Source: Bacillus sp. 2B10 (lineage in GTDB: Bacteria > Pseudomonadota > Alphaproteobacteria > Sphingomonadales > Sphingomonadaceae). From it: a stretch of DNA of 64,000 bases. This document shows, in pieces, positions 16,716 through 25,020 of the stretch. Where the stretch lies: NCBI GenBank assembly GCA_003946805.1, contig RPSH01000014.1, forward strand, positions 26,922-90,921. Reading direction: 5' to 3'. Every line of letters begins with the position of its first letter. Position 1 is the stretch's first letter. The notes below the pieces were generated by a model that did not search any database, was not told the DNA's origin, and worked only from the letters and a program-made list of their open reading frames with translations. The translations under genes and the position numbers were made by a program.

Positions 16716-18047
16716 ATGCACGATGCCACGCCCACTCCGCTTTCCGTCTGCGCCAGCGCCCCCCTGACGGGCACCGCCCCCGTCCCCGGCGACAAGTCGA
16801 TCAGCCACCGTTCGCTGATGCTATCGGCGCTCGCCGTCGGCACCAGCCGCGTGACCGGCCTGCTGGAGGGGGAGGACGTGCTCGCCACCGCCGCCGCGAT
16901 GCGGGCGATGGGGGCGACGATCGAACGCGGCGACGACGGCGTGTGGACGATCGACGGCGTCGGCGTCGGTGGGCTGCTGCAACCCGCGGGCGCGCTCGAC
17001 ATGGGCAATTCGGGCACCTCGACCCGGCTGCTGATGGGGCTGGTATCGTCCCACGCGATCACCGCGACCTTCACCGGCGACGCCTCGCTCAGCAAGCGGC
17101 CGATGGGCCGCGTCATCGAACCGCTGTCGCAGATGGGCGCGCAGATCACCGCCAGCCCCGGCGGGCGCCTTCCCCTCATGCTGCGCGGGATCGTGCCGGC
17201 GGTGCCAATCGACTATACGCTGCCGGTCGCCTCGGCGCAGGTGAAGTCGGCGATCCTGCTCGCCGGCCTGAACACGCCGGGCATCACCCGCGTGATCGAA
17301 CCGGTGCCGACCCGCGACCATAGCGAGCGGATGCTCAGGGGATTCGGCGCGAAGCTGACCGTCGAGGTCACGCCCGCCGGCCGCATCATCGAACTGCATG
17401 GCGAGGCGGAGTTGCAGCCGCAGACGATCACCGTTCCCGGCGATCCGTCGTCGGCCGCCTTCCCGGTCGTCGCCGCGCTGCTGGTGCCGGGCAGCCACGT
17501 CACCATCACCAATGTCGGGCTGAACCCGACGCGCGCCGCGCTGTTCGACGTGCTGCGCGCGATGGGCGGCGACATCGTATTCGAAAATCCGCGCGACGTG
17601 GGGGGCGAGCCGGTCGCCGACATCGTCGTGCGCGCCTCGACGCTGACGGGGATCGAGGTCGACCCGGCGGTCGCCCCGGCGATGATCGACGAATTTCCGG
17701 TGCTGTTCGTCGCCGCCGCGCTGGCGAACGGCCGCACGATCACACGCGGGCTGGAGGAACTGCGCGTCAAGGAAAGCGACCGAATCACCACCATGGCCGA
17801 GGGGCTGCGCGCGATCGGCGCGCGGGTCGAGGAGACCGGGGACGGCCTCATCATCGACGGCACCGGCGGCGCGCTGCTGCCCGGTGGCGGCACGATCGCG
17901 GCCCGGCTCGACCACCGCATCGCGATGAGCTTCGTCGTCGCCGGGCTGGTCAGCAGGGCGCCGGTCACGATCGACGACATGGCACCGGTCGCGACCAGCT
18001 TCCCGACCTTCACCACGCTGCTGCGCGGCCTCGGGGCATCGCTGTGA
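16716..18047 (+). CDS. aroA: 3-phosphoshikimate 1-carboxyvinyltransferase (EPSP synthase)
   Basis: AroA joins shikimate-3-phosphate and phosphoenolpyruvate in aromatic amino acid synthesis. It is 443 residues. Signatures are [13 protein letters not shown] (about 24-36), [15 protein letters not shown] (94-108), TRDHSERML and [11 protein letters not shown]. Overall wording is very close to the class II enzyme of Agrobacterium CP4. The position equivalent to CP4 Ala100, which is linked to glyphosate insensitivity, is Gly100 here (NSGTS). The ATG at 16716 is used; the in-frame upstream extension lies antisense to the FYDLN gene. It overlaps cmk by four bases. Confidence 0.96.
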   Translation: MHDATPTPLSVCASAPLTGTAPVPGDKSISHRSLMLSALAVGTSRVTGLLEGEDVLATAAAMRAMGATIERGDDGVWTIDGVGVGGLLQPAGALDMGNSGTSTRLLMGLVSSHAITATFTGDASLSKRPMGRVIEPLSQMGAQITASPGGRLPLMLRGIVPAVPIDYTLPVASAQVKSAILLAGLNTPGITRVIEPVPTRDHSERMLRGFGAKLTVEVTPAGRIIELHGEAELQPQTITVPGDPSSAAFPVVAALLVPGSHVTITNVGLNPTRAALFDVLRAMGGDIVFENPRDVGGEPVADIVVRASTLTGIEVDPAVAPAMIDEFPVLFVAAALANGRTITRGLEELRVKESDRITTMAEGLRAIGARVEETGDGLIIDGTGGALLPGGGTIAARLDHRIAMSFVVAGLVSRAPVTIDDMAPVATSFPTFTTLLRGLGASL

Positions 18048-18667
18048 TTATCGCGGTCGACGGCCCGGCGGCGTCGGGCAAGGGCACGATCGCCCGCGCG
18101 CTGGCGCGGCATTACGGCCTGCCGCACCTCGACACCGGGCTGCTGTACCGCGCGGTCGCGACCCGCGTGCTGCGCGACGGGCTGGATCCGACGCGCGAGG
18201 CCGATTGCGTCTCGGCCTGCGACTTCGCCGATACGCTGCTGGACGACCCGTGGCTGCGCACCGACGAAGCGGGACAGGCCGCGTCGATCGTGTCGGCGCA
18301 TCCGCTGGTCCGCTCGGCCCTGCTGCGCCGCCAGCGCCGGTTCGCGCAGCAGCCCGGCGGCGCGGTGCTCGACGGCCGCGACATCGGCACGGTGATCGCG
18401 CCCGACGCCGATGCGAAGCTGTTCGTGAAGGCGACGCCGGCGATCCGCGCCCGCCGCCGCCACGCCGAACTGGCGAAGGCCGGGTCCGACGTCACCTTCG
18501 ACCGCGTCCTCGCCGACATCCGTGCCCGCGACGACCGCGATTCGGGCCGCGCCACCGCCCCCCTGACCATGGCCGCCGACGCCGCCCCGCTCGACACCAG
18601 CACCCTGTCGATCGAGGTCGCGGTCGAACGCGCCATCGCCATCGTCGAGGGGCAGCGGGGGAAGTAG
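18044..18667 (+). CDS. cmk: Cytidylate kinase
   Basis: Cmk phosphorylates CMP/dCMP to the diphosphates. It is 207 residues with a P-loop GPAASGKGT at residues 7-15, the CMP-binding [12 protein letters not shown] and the lid region [11 protein letters not shown]. The start is GTG, overlapping the aroA stop in the sequence GTGA, so the genes are coupled. In many alphaproteobacteria rpsA (ribosomal protein S1) follows directly; here the operon ends in repeat DNA instead. Confidence 0.95.
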   Translation: MIIAVDGPAASGKGTIARALARHYGLPHLDTGLLYRAVATRVLRDGLDPTREADCVSACDFADTLLDDPWLRTDEAGQAASIVSAHPLVRSALLRRQRRFAQQPGGAVLDGRDIGTVIAPDADAKLFVKATPAIRARRRHAELAKAGSDVTFDRVLADIRARDDRDSGRATAPLTMAADAAPLDTSTLSIEVAVERAIAIVEGQRGK

Positions 18668-18745
18668 ACCGCCACCTTATCAAGGCTTGACCCGGCGTCC
18701 CGCTTCTTCGATCCCCCACGTCTACCGATTCCACCTCGCCCCAAC

Positions 18746-18828
18746 CGTCATCCCGGCGAAGGCTGGGATTTCCCGGTGACAGCGCATGGCAGGAACCGCC
18801 GGAGGCCCCGGCCTCCGCTGGGACGACG
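18746..18828. repeat. Palindromic repeat (CGTCATCCCGGCGAAGG family)
   Basis: The left arm CGTCATCCCGGCGAAGGC and the right arm with CGGCCTCCGCTGGGACGACG are near-complementary. This motif class (TCATCCCGGCGAAGGC) recurs in the window at 12158, 32055, 54048 and 55765. It occupies the cmk-nadC gap (18668-19211), where no gene was seen. Confidence 0.6.
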
Positions 18829-18934
18829 TCTATGGTCAGAAGGCTTTCCTACACGACAGCCGCCTGCCATCGTTACCGGTGAGCTCTCCTGCCGACCCAC
18901 CCGAAGCACCACCACAACAACCGCGCGAAAGCGC

Positions 18935-19099
18935 CACTATAGCCTGATGACATCAGGTAGAACCGTTTGTGCTGAGTAGGGACTGAGCTTGTCGAAGGCC
19001 CGTATCGAAGCATCACCACAGTCCTTCGATACGCCGCTTCGACAAGCTCAGCGACTACTCAGGACGAACGGTTCCGTTCAACGCCATCAGGCTATAGTG
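18935..19099. repeat. 165-bp MITE-like element (family B) with 15-bp perfect terminal inverted repeats
   Basis: The ends are CACTATAGCCTGATG (18935-18949) and its exact reverse complement CATCAGGCTATAGTG (19085-19099). A second, inner palindrome of GCTGAGTAGGGACTGAGC and GACAAGCTCAGCGACTACTC arms lies inside. Bases 18945-19097 match 54343-54495 over 153 bp with only two mismatches (AC versus GG at 19081-19082). A 9-bp unit GTGACCTTC is repeated three times at the right edge (19099-19125). Confidence 0.85.
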
Positions 19100-19211
19100 T
19101 GACCTTCGTGACCTTCGTGACCTTCGGCCACCGGACCGGACCCGAAACCGCCTGTCGCCTGGAGCTCCCCGCCGCTATAGCCGAACTCCCTTCAAGCGCG
19201 GACCCTGCCCC

Positions 19212-20054
19212 ATGATCCCCGGTTTCGACCTCGCCGCCTTCGTCGCCGCCACCCTGTCCGAGGATATGGGCGAGGCGGGCGACATCACCGCCGCCGCGGT
19301 CATCCCGGCCGATGCGGTGTTCACCGGGGTGATGGACAGCCGCGACGCGATCACCGTCGCCGGGCTCGACATCGCCGCCGCCTTCTTCCGCCGGCTCGAC
19401 CCGGCGGTCGTCATCGAACCGCTGGTCGCCGATGGGGATGCGGTCGCGCCCGGCACCGCGCTGATGCGGCTGCGCGGCAATGCCCGCGCGCTGCTGACCG
19501 CCGAACGCTCGGCGCTCAACACCGTCCAGCACCTCTCGGGCATCGCTACCCTCACCGCCACCTATGTCGCCGCGATCGCCGGGACCGGCGCGACGCTGCT
19601 CGACACGCGCAAGACAATCCCCGGCCTGCGCGTCCTCGAAAAATACGCGACCCGCATGGGCGGCGCGACGAACCACCGCATGGGGTTGTGGGACGCGGCG
19701 ATGATAAAAGACAACCATGTCGCCGTCGCCGGATCGGTCGGCGAAGCCACTGCGCGCGCCCGGGCGGCGGGCATCGAGCGGATCATCGTCGAGGTCGATT
19801 CGCCCGACCAGATCGAACCGGCCCTTGCGGGCGGTGCCACCCACCTCCTGCTCGACAACATGGCCCCGGCGACGCTGCGCGACGCCGTCGCCCGGATCGC
19901 GGGGCGCGTGCCGGCCGAGGCATCGGGCGGCGTCCGGCTCGACACCATCCGCGCCATCGCCGAAACCGGCGTCACCTATGTCAGCGTCGGTCGCCTGACC
20001 CAGTCGGCCCCGGCGGCCGATATCGGGCTGGATTTCGCGCTCGACGCCGCATAA
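19212..20054 (+). CDS. nadC: Nicotinate-nucleotide pyrophosphorylase (quinolinate phosphoribosyltransferase)
   Basis: NadC converts quinolinate and PRPP to nicotinate mononucleotide in NAD synthesis. It is 280 residues. Conserved segments are AERSALNTVQHLSGIATLT, LLDTRKTIPGLRVLEKYA, NHRMGLWDAAMIKDNH and the C-terminal EASGGVRLDTI / GVTYVSVGRLT. The active-site Arg/Lys/His residues in those blocks are present. No nadA or nadB is in the window. A small membrane protein and an RNase T2 follow on the same strand. Confidence 0.95.
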   Translation: MIPGFDLAAFVAATLSEDMGEAGDITAAAVIPADAVFTGVMDSRDAITVAGLDIAAAFFRRLDPAVVIEPLVADGDAVAPGTALMRLRGNARALLTAERSALNTVQHLSGIATLTATYVAAIAGTGATLLDTRKTIPGLRVLEKYATRMGGATNHRMGLWDAAMIKDNHVAVAGSVGEATARARAAGIERIIVEVDSPDQIEPALAGGATHLLLDNMAPATLRDAVARIAGRVPAEASGGVRLDTIRAIAETGVTYVSVGRLTQSAPAADIGLDFALDAA

Positions 20055-20084
20055 CCACCGGTCGCACTGTTTGGGGGGAATGCG

Positions 20085-20516
20085 ATGCGTCCGTCTTCGA
20101 TCGTCCGGTTCGACCGGCTCTATCTCGCCTCGATCGCCGTCGGGCTGATCGGCAACATCCTCGACTGGCCGGTCACGATGGCACGGCTGGCCGAGAATCC
20201 CGACACCGCGGTGCTCGGATCGGGCGCGGTCGCGGCGGTCGGCGGCATGATCGCGGTCGGTGTCGCCATCGCGCTGCTGCTGTGGTTCTTCATCGCCCGG
20301 CGCGCCAGCGGAGTCGCCAGATGGATCCTCGTTGCCTTCACCGTCTTCGCGGTCGGCAGCCTGTTCGTCGGCTTTTCCAGCGGCGCGGTGATCCTCGACG
20401 GCGGCGGCATCGTCCGCATCGTCGCGGTCGCGCTCCAGACGGCGGCGGTGTTCTTCCTGTTCCGCCCCGACGCCGCCGCATGGTTCGCCGCCGATGTCGG
20501 GGAGGACGAAGCGTGA
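20085..20516 (+). CDS. Four-helix membrane protein, hypothetical
   Basis: This 143-residue protein has four hydrophobic segments (about 12-30, 48-70, 80-100, 108-126), short loops and no visible catalytic motif. A GGGGGGAA purine tract serves as ribosome site before the ATG at 20085. Its stop overlaps the GTG start of the RNase T2 gene by four bases, so the pair is probably translated together. Whether it acts with the nuclease is unknown. Confidence 0.7.
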   Translation: MRPSSIVRFDRLYLASIAVGLIGNILDWPVTMARLAENPDTAVLGSGAVAAVGGMIAVGVAIALLLWFFIARRASGVARWILVAFTVFAVGSLFVGFSSGAVILDGGGIVRIVAVALQTAAVFFLFRPDAAAWFAADVGEDEA

Positions 20517-21232
20517 AGCGGATCGCCCTGACCCTCGCCCTGCTGCTGGCGCCGGTCGCGGCGCACGCACAGGCGCTGCAATGCGCCGCCCCTGCACACG
20601 TCGAACGCCCGCGCCCCGACCTGCCCAGCCCGCAGCAGCCGCGCCGCGTCCTCCCGATCGGCAGCTACACGCTGGCCATCAGCTGGAGCCCCGAATATTG
20701 CCGCACGCGCCGCGACGATGCGCGCAACGCCTTCCAGTGCGGCGGCGGCAACCGCTTCGGCTTCACGCTGCACGGCCTGTGGCCCGACGGCACGGGCAGG
20801 CAATGGCCGCAATATTGCGCGTCGACGCCGATCCTGCCCGATGCGGTGATCCGCCGGAACCTGTGCGCCACCCCCTCGGCCCAGCTGCTGCAGCACGAAT
20901 ATGCCAAGCACGGCACCTGCATGGGCGTCTCGCCCGCCGCCTATTTCGACGAATCGCGCACCTTGTTCCAGCGGCTGCGCTTTCCCGACATGATGGCGCT
21001 GTCGCGTCGGCCGACCCTGACCGCCGGACAACTCGCCGCCGCGATCGCCCGGCTGAACCCCGGCATGACGCCGCAATCGATGCGCGTGACCACCAACGCC
21101 CGCGGCTGGCTCGACGAGGTCTGGCTGTGCCTCGACACCCGCCGCCGCTTCACCCGCTGCCCGGCGCATCAGGGCGGCGTGACACCCGCTACCCGCGTCA
21201 GGATCTGGCGCGGCGGGCGGCAGGCGGGGTAA
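20513..21232 (+). CDS. Ribonuclease T2 family protein, exported
   Basis: This is an RNase T2/Rh-type endoribonuclease of 239 residues, translated from a GTG that overlaps the upstream stop (GTGA). The signal peptide is residues 1-20 (ending AAHAQ). The catalytic sets are CAS I FTLHGLWPDG with H87, and CAS II QHEYAKHGTC with E129 and H133. The usual Trp after the glutamate in CAS II is Tyr130 here. Eight or more cysteines suit a disulfide-bonded periplasmic or secreted enzyme that degrades RNA without base specificity. A longer upstream reading is antisense or shadow sequence. Confidence 0.9.
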   Translation: MKRIALTLALLLAPVAAHAQALQCAAPAHVERPRPDLPSPQQPRRVLPIGSYTLAISWSPEYCRTRRDDARNAFQCGGGNRFGFTLHGLWPDGTGRQWPQYCASTPILPDAVIRRNLCATPSAQLLQHEYAKHGTCMGVSPAAYFDESRTLFQRLRFPDMMALSRRPTLTAGQLAAAIARLNPGMTPQSMRVTTNARGWLDEVWLCLDTRRRFTRCPAHQGGVTPATRVRIWRGGRQAG

Positions 21233-21658
21233 TCAGCCCTCGACCGTCGCCGTCGCGGGATGGTGGCGGTCGAGATGCTTGCGGATGATGCGCAGGTTGC
21301 GCGTGTTAGAACGGAAGAAGAAATCGGGCACCGCGCCGACGACCGGGATCAGCCCCAGCGCCCAGTCGGTACCGACATTGCCCGCCATCCGCGCCATCTG
21401 CCACCGCGACATGCCCAGGTTGCGGGCCTCCCACAGCATGTAGCTGCCCATCGCCGCGCCGATGAAGCTGCCGACCACCGGGATCAGGTTCAGCAGGAAA
21501 TCCAGCCCGACCGGGTGCTTCGTGCCCGGGATCGTCATCGATCGTTCCAGCAGCCGCTCGATCGCCACTACGCGGCGGCGCACGGCGGCGGGATTGCGGT
21601 CGAGATGTCCGGCGATCTGCTCGAACAATTCGGGGGAGATGCGGGTCGGCTTTGCCAT
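21233..21658 (-). CDS. DUF4112 domain membrane protein
   Basis: This 141-residue protein is recognisable as DUF4112. The IPGTKHPVGLDFLLNLIPVVG segment (about 48-68) and a second ALGLIPVVGAVPDFFFRSN block (110-128) form paired hydrophobic, Pro/Gly-rich helices. The gene is convergent with the RNase T2 gene with no bases between their stop codons, so transcription of the two could interfere. The start begins MAKPTRIS. Function is unknown. Confidence 0.87.
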   Translation of the reverse strand: MAKPTRISPELFEQIAGHLDRNPAAVRRRVVAIERLLERSMTIPGTKHPVGLDFLLNLIPVVGSFIGAAMGSYMLWEARNLGMSRWQMARMAGNVGTDWALGLIPVVGAVPDFFFRSNTRNLRIIRKHLDRHHPATATVEG

Positions 21659-21663
21659 GCCCC

Positions 21664-23055
21664 CTATCTGGTGTCGGCGCGCAGATGGTTCAACGGATGC
21701 ACCGCGCGCGCGTTGGTCTGGAACGCGCGCAGCCGCGGTGCCACCAGCGACCAGCGCCACGGCCGCGCCACCGGCACGAACGCCACGTCCGCCGCCAGTG
21801 CCGCATCCGCCACCGCCAGCCGCTGCGCCCGTTCGGGCAGGGTGCCGGCATCGCGCGCCGCCGCGATCAGCGTCATCGCCTCCATCGAACAGGTCCGACA
21901 CGCCGTCGCCAGATACCAGCGCGCACTGTCATAGGGCGCGACCCGGTCGAGCAGCCGCAGGTCGGCCGGCGCATCGATCGCCACCCGCTGCCCCGCGATC
22001 CCGATCCGCGCCAGCGCCGCCGCCACCCGCCCCCACAGCAACGTCGCACCCGGCCCGTCGGGCAGCGCCACGCGCAGCCGCACCGGCTGGCCATAGGCCG
22101 CCACCTGCGCCCGCGCGGTCGGCCAGCGCTGGTCCTCGGTCAGGTTGCGCCACGGTGGCAGCGCCGGGTCGGCCAGCGAATCGAGCCGTTCGGGCAGCAC
22201 CGTGTCGGCCGCTCCCCAGCCCGCATCGATCGCGCCGGGCAGGTTCGCGCTTTGCAGCACCATCGCCACCGCCGCCCGCCCGAACGGCGTCGCCAGCAAC
22301 CCCTCGCGCGAGACGAAGGCGAAGCCGAACAGCCCCCGCGCCGGATCGACGCGGATATCGGCGGGCCGCACATCGGCGGCGGCGACCAGCGGCCAGTCGG
22401 CGAAGTCGCCGCCCAGCACCAGATCGCTGCGCTTCCCGGCGAAACGCACCACCGCCAGCGCCGCGCGACTGCCGCGCAGCCGGACCTCGTCGGCGGCGAC
22501 CGGTGGCGGTGCCTGCGGGTCGACCGGCGCGTGCAGCCGGATGCCGCGCCCCTGCAACCGGCGCAGCGGCCCGGTCCCCTGCGGCCCGCGGATCACCGCC
22601 AGTTCCGGCTGGGCCAGCAGGGTCAGCAATTCGGTATTGGGCCGCTTCAGCCGCACCTCGATCACCTGCGGCGTCATCGCCACGATCTCGTCGATCGAGC
22701 GCAGGAACGGGGTCAGCCGATGCCCCGCCTCGACCCGGACCGCGCGGCGCAGCGCCGCCACGACCTGTTCGGCGGTGACCGGCCGCCCGTCGCTCCACGT
22801 CGCATCGCCCAGCCGGAAGATATAGCTGCGGCCATCGTCGACCATGTTCCAGCGTTCGGCGAGCGCCGGCTCGACCTGCCCCGCCGCATCGAACCGCACC
22901 AGTCCCTGCGCCAGCGCCCCGCGCAGCAGCACCCGCTCGACATCGCCCCGCGCGCCATGCTCGATCGCGTCGACCACCACCGGCCGCTCGTCCGCCCCCC
23001 GGTCGCACGCACCGATCGCCAGCAACACGGGAACGAGGAACAGGAAACGCGCCAT
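21664..23055 (-). CDS. Peptide-type ABC transporter substrate-binding lipoprotein (SBP_bac_5)
   Basis: This 463-residue extracellular binding protein has a lipoprotein signal (LLAIGAC, Cys17). The family 5 (DppA/OppA/NikA) layout is present: LAQGLVRFDAAGQVEPALAE near residues 50-70, then WNMVDDGRSYIFRLGDATWSDG and VTAEQVVAALRRA. It is shorter than the usual 520-550 residues. No permease or ATPase genes are adjacent, so the cognate transporter must be elsewhere, or the protein has another role. The ATG at 23055 starts MARFLFLVP; the tRNA-Leu gene lies just upstream. Confidence 0.82.
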   Translation of the reverse strand: MARFLFLVPVLLAIGACDRGADERPVVVDAIEHGARGDVERVLLRGALAQGLVRFDAAGQVEPALAERWNMVDDGRSYIFRLGDATWSDGRPVTAEQVVAALRRAVRVEAGHRLTPFLRSIDEIVAMTPQVIEVRLKRPNTELLTLLAQPELAVIRGPQGTGPLRRLQGRGIRLHAPVDPQAPPPVAADEVRLRGSRAALAVVRFAGKRSDLVLGGDFADWPLVAAADVRPADIRVDPARGLFGFAFVSREGLLATPFGRAAVAMVLQSANLPGAIDAGWGAADTVLPERLDSLADPALPPWRNLTEDQRWPTARAQVAAYGQPVRLRVALPDGPGATLLWGRVAAALARIGIAGQRVAIDAPADLRLLDRVAPYDSARWYLATACRTCSMEAMTLIAAARDAGTLPERAQRLAVADAALAADVAFVPVARPWRWSLVAPRLRAFQTNARAVHPLNHLRADTR

Positions 23056-23097
23056 GGCCCCTCCCTTGCCACGAAAGGCGGGCGCCCGGCCAGTGGC

Positions 23098-23183
23098 TGG
23101 TACGGACGGCGGGACTTGAACCCGCACTCCCGATGGGAAGCGGATTTTAAGTCCGCTGCGTCTACCGATTTCGCCACGTCCGC
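23098..23183 (-). tRNA. tRNA-Leu (anticodon TAA)
   Basis: The 86-base class II tRNA has acceptor GCGGACG/CGTCCGT, anticodon loop CTTAAAA (TAA), a long variable arm (TTCCCATCGGGAGT region), T-loop TTCAAGT and encoded CCA. Confidence 0.96.
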
Positions 23184-23234
23184 GTGGGGTCACGCGTTCC
23201 AAGCGGATCGGGCGGGGTCCGTCAAGCGCCTGCG

Positions 23235-24110
23235 TCAGCGCAGCGTCTGGATGATGCCCGAGAAATCGGTGCCCGCATTCCCGTCCTCGACGAAGCGCGC
23301 GTACAGTTCGGCGGCCCGGGCCCCCATCGGCGTGTCGGCACCGGCCCCCGCCGCCGCCTGCATCGCGAGGCGCAGGTCCTTGAGCATCAGCGCAGCGGCG
23401 AACCCGCCCTGAAACCCGCGGTCGGCGGGCGTTTCCGGGCCGACGCCCGCGACCGGGCAATAGCTGGTCATCGACCAGCACTGGCCCGAACTGACCGAGG
23501 AAATGTCGTAGAAGGTCTGCGCGTCGAGCCCCAGCCTCTCCGCCAGCGCGAACGCCTCGCACGTCGCGATCATCGATGCGCCGAGCAGCATGTTGTTGCA
23601 CATCTTGGCCGCCTGCCCCGCGCCGCTCGTCCCCGCATGGATCACCGCCTTGCCCATGTCGGACAGGAACGGCTCGGCCTTGGCGAAGGCGGCGTCGCTG
23701 CCGCCGACCATGAAGGTCAGCGCACCCGCATTGGCGGCGGCGATCCCGCCCGACACCGGGGCGTCGACCGCGTGCAGCCCCTTCGCCCGCGCCGCCCCGG
23801 CGACGCGGCGGGCGGTGTCGACGTCGATCGTCGAACAGTCGATCAGCACCGCGCCGGTATCGACCGCGTCGAACAGCGCGTCGGAATAGACCTGTGCGAC
23901 ATGGCTGCCCGCGGGCAGCATCGTCACCACCGCCTGCGCCCCCGCCGCCGCCTCGCCCGCATCGGCTACGGCCAGGCACCCCGCCGCCTTCGCCCGCGCC
24001 AGCGCGTCGGCCGACAGGTCGAACGCGCGCACGTCATGCCCCGCCTTCGCCAGATTGGCCGCCATGCCGCCGCCCATGTTGCCAAGGCCGATGAACCCGA
24101 TCCGCGCCAT
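23235..24110 (-). CDS. mmsB: 3-hydroxyisobutyrate dehydrogenase
   Basis: This enzyme oxidises 3-hydroxyisobutyrate to methylmalonate semialdehyde with NAD in valine breakdown. It is 291 residues. The N-terminal Rossmann motif is GFIGLGNMGGGMAANLAKAGH. The family signature DAPVSGGIAAANAGALTFMVGG lies near residue 118, and the catalytic-lysine region GQAAKMCNNMLLG near residue 170. It is the last gene of a seven-gene minus-strand operon that covers valine degradation from isobutyryl-CoA. The ATG at 24110 is 11 bases after the enoyl-CoA hydratase stop. Confidence 0.95.
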   Translation of the reverse strand: MARIGFIGLGNMGGGMAANLAKAGHDVRAFDLSADALARAKAAGCLAVADAGEAAAGAQAVVTMLPAGSHVAQVYSDALFDAVDTGAVLIDCSTIDVDTARRVAGAARAKGLHAVDAPVSGGIAAANAGALTFMVGGSDAAFAKAEPFLSDMGKAVIHAGTSGAGQAAKMCNNMLLGASMIATCEAFALAERLGLDAQTFYDISSVSSGQCWSMTSYCPVAGVGPETPADRGFQGGFAAALMLKDLRLAMQAAAGAGADTPMGARAAELYARFVEDGNAGTDFSGIIQTLR

Positions 24111-24121
24111 ATTCCGCCCTC

Positions 24122-24898
24122 CTATCGCCCGGTCCAGTTGCCGGGGCGCTTCTCGACGAAGGCGGTCATGCCTTCCTTCTGGTCCGCCGTGCCGAACAGC
24201 CCGTGGAACAGCCGCCGTTCGAACTGCACGCCCTGGCTCAGCGTCGTGTCGAACGCGGCGTTGACCATTTCCTTGTTCGCCTTCACCGCCAGTGGCGCCA
24301 TCGCCGCGATCGTGGCGGCGGTCTTGACCGCATCCTCGACCAGATCGTCGGCCGGCACGATCCGCGCGACGAGGCCGCAGCGTTCCGCCTCCTCCGCGCC
24401 GATCATCCGCCCGGTCAGGCACATCTCCATCGCCTTGGCCTTGCCGACCGCGCGTGCCAGGCGCTGCGATCCGCCCATGCCCGGCGTCACCGCCAGCTTG
24501 ATCTCGGGCTGGCCGAACTTCGCGGTATCGGCGGCGAGGATGAAGTCGCACATCATCGCCAGCTCGCACCCGCCACCCAGCGCGAAGCCGGCCACGGCGG
24601 CGATGATCGGCTTGCGGGTGCGCACGAACGCGTCCCAGCCGCTGAAATGGTCGCCGCCATACATGGCGGCGAAGTCCATCTCCTGCATCTCCTTGATGTC
24701 CGCGCCCGCCGCGAACGCCTTGGCCGATCCGGTGATGACCGCGCAGCCCTGTGACGGATCGGCGTCGAACGCGCGCATCGCGTCGAGCAGTTCGGACAGG
24801 ATCTGCGCATTCAGCGCGTTGAGCGCCTGCGGCCGGTTCAGCGTGACCAGGGTCACGGCATCCCGGCGTTCGACGAGGATGGTTTCATAGTCGGACAT
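24122..24898 (-). CDS. Enoyl-CoA hydratase
   Basis: This crotonase-superfamily enzyme of 258 residues probably hydrates methacrylyl-CoA to 3-hydroxyisobutyryl-CoA in this operon. Evident features are [11 protein letters not shown] (oxyanion-hole strand), [13 protein letters not shown], and the catalytic Glu region [24 protein letters not shown]. Both catalytic glutamates of mitochondrial ECHS1 have counterparts (C-E-L-A and Q-P-E-I segments). The gene order mmsB-ECH-HIBYL-CoA hydrolase-acyl-CoA dehydrogenase fits the valine pathway, though the enzyme may have broad substrates. Confidence 0.93.
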   Translation of the reverse strand: MSDYETILVERRDAVTLVTLNRPQALNALNAQILSELLDAMRAFDADPSQGCAVITGSAKAFAAGADIKEMQEMDFAAMYGGDHFSGWDAFVRTRKPIIAAVAGFALGGGCELAMMCDFILAADTAKFGQPEIKLAVTPGMGGSQRLARAVGKAKAMEMCLTGRMIGAEEAERCGLVARIVPADDLVEDAVKTAATIAAMAPLAVKANKEMVNAAFDTTLSQGVQFERRLFHGLFGTADQKEGMTAFVEKRPGNWTGR

Positions 24899-24916
24899 AG
24901 GAATTCCCTAACGGAT

Positions 24917-25014
24917 CGTCATTCCGGCGCAGGCCGGAATCCATGGACAGGCAAAGCTACCGGAAGAGCGGCGACGTCCCGACACAATGGATTCCGGCCT
25001 GCGCCGGAATGACG
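24917..25014. repeat. 98-bp element with 28-bp perfect inverted repeats
   Basis: CGTCATTCCGGCGCAGGCCGGAATCCAT (24917-24944) is the exact reverse complement of 24987-25014. It sits inside the valine operon, between the hydratase and hydrolase genes. Each arm is itself a short hairpin. A single related arm (GTCATTCCGGCGCAGGCCGG) occurs at about 6596-6615. Confidence 0.85.
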
Positions 25015-25020
25015 GAAAAA

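Noticed and set aside
18931..19125. CRISPR-like array suspected from repeated GCTTGTCGAAG-type motifs
   Set aside because: The repeats are inverted, not regularly spaced direct repeats, and no spacers or cas genes are present.
21652..23412. 586-codon plus-strand frame opposite the peptide-binding lipoprotein
   Set aside because: It runs through the tRNA-Leu gene and has an Arg/Pro/Gln-rich shadow composition. The minus strand has a lipoprotein signal and family motifs.
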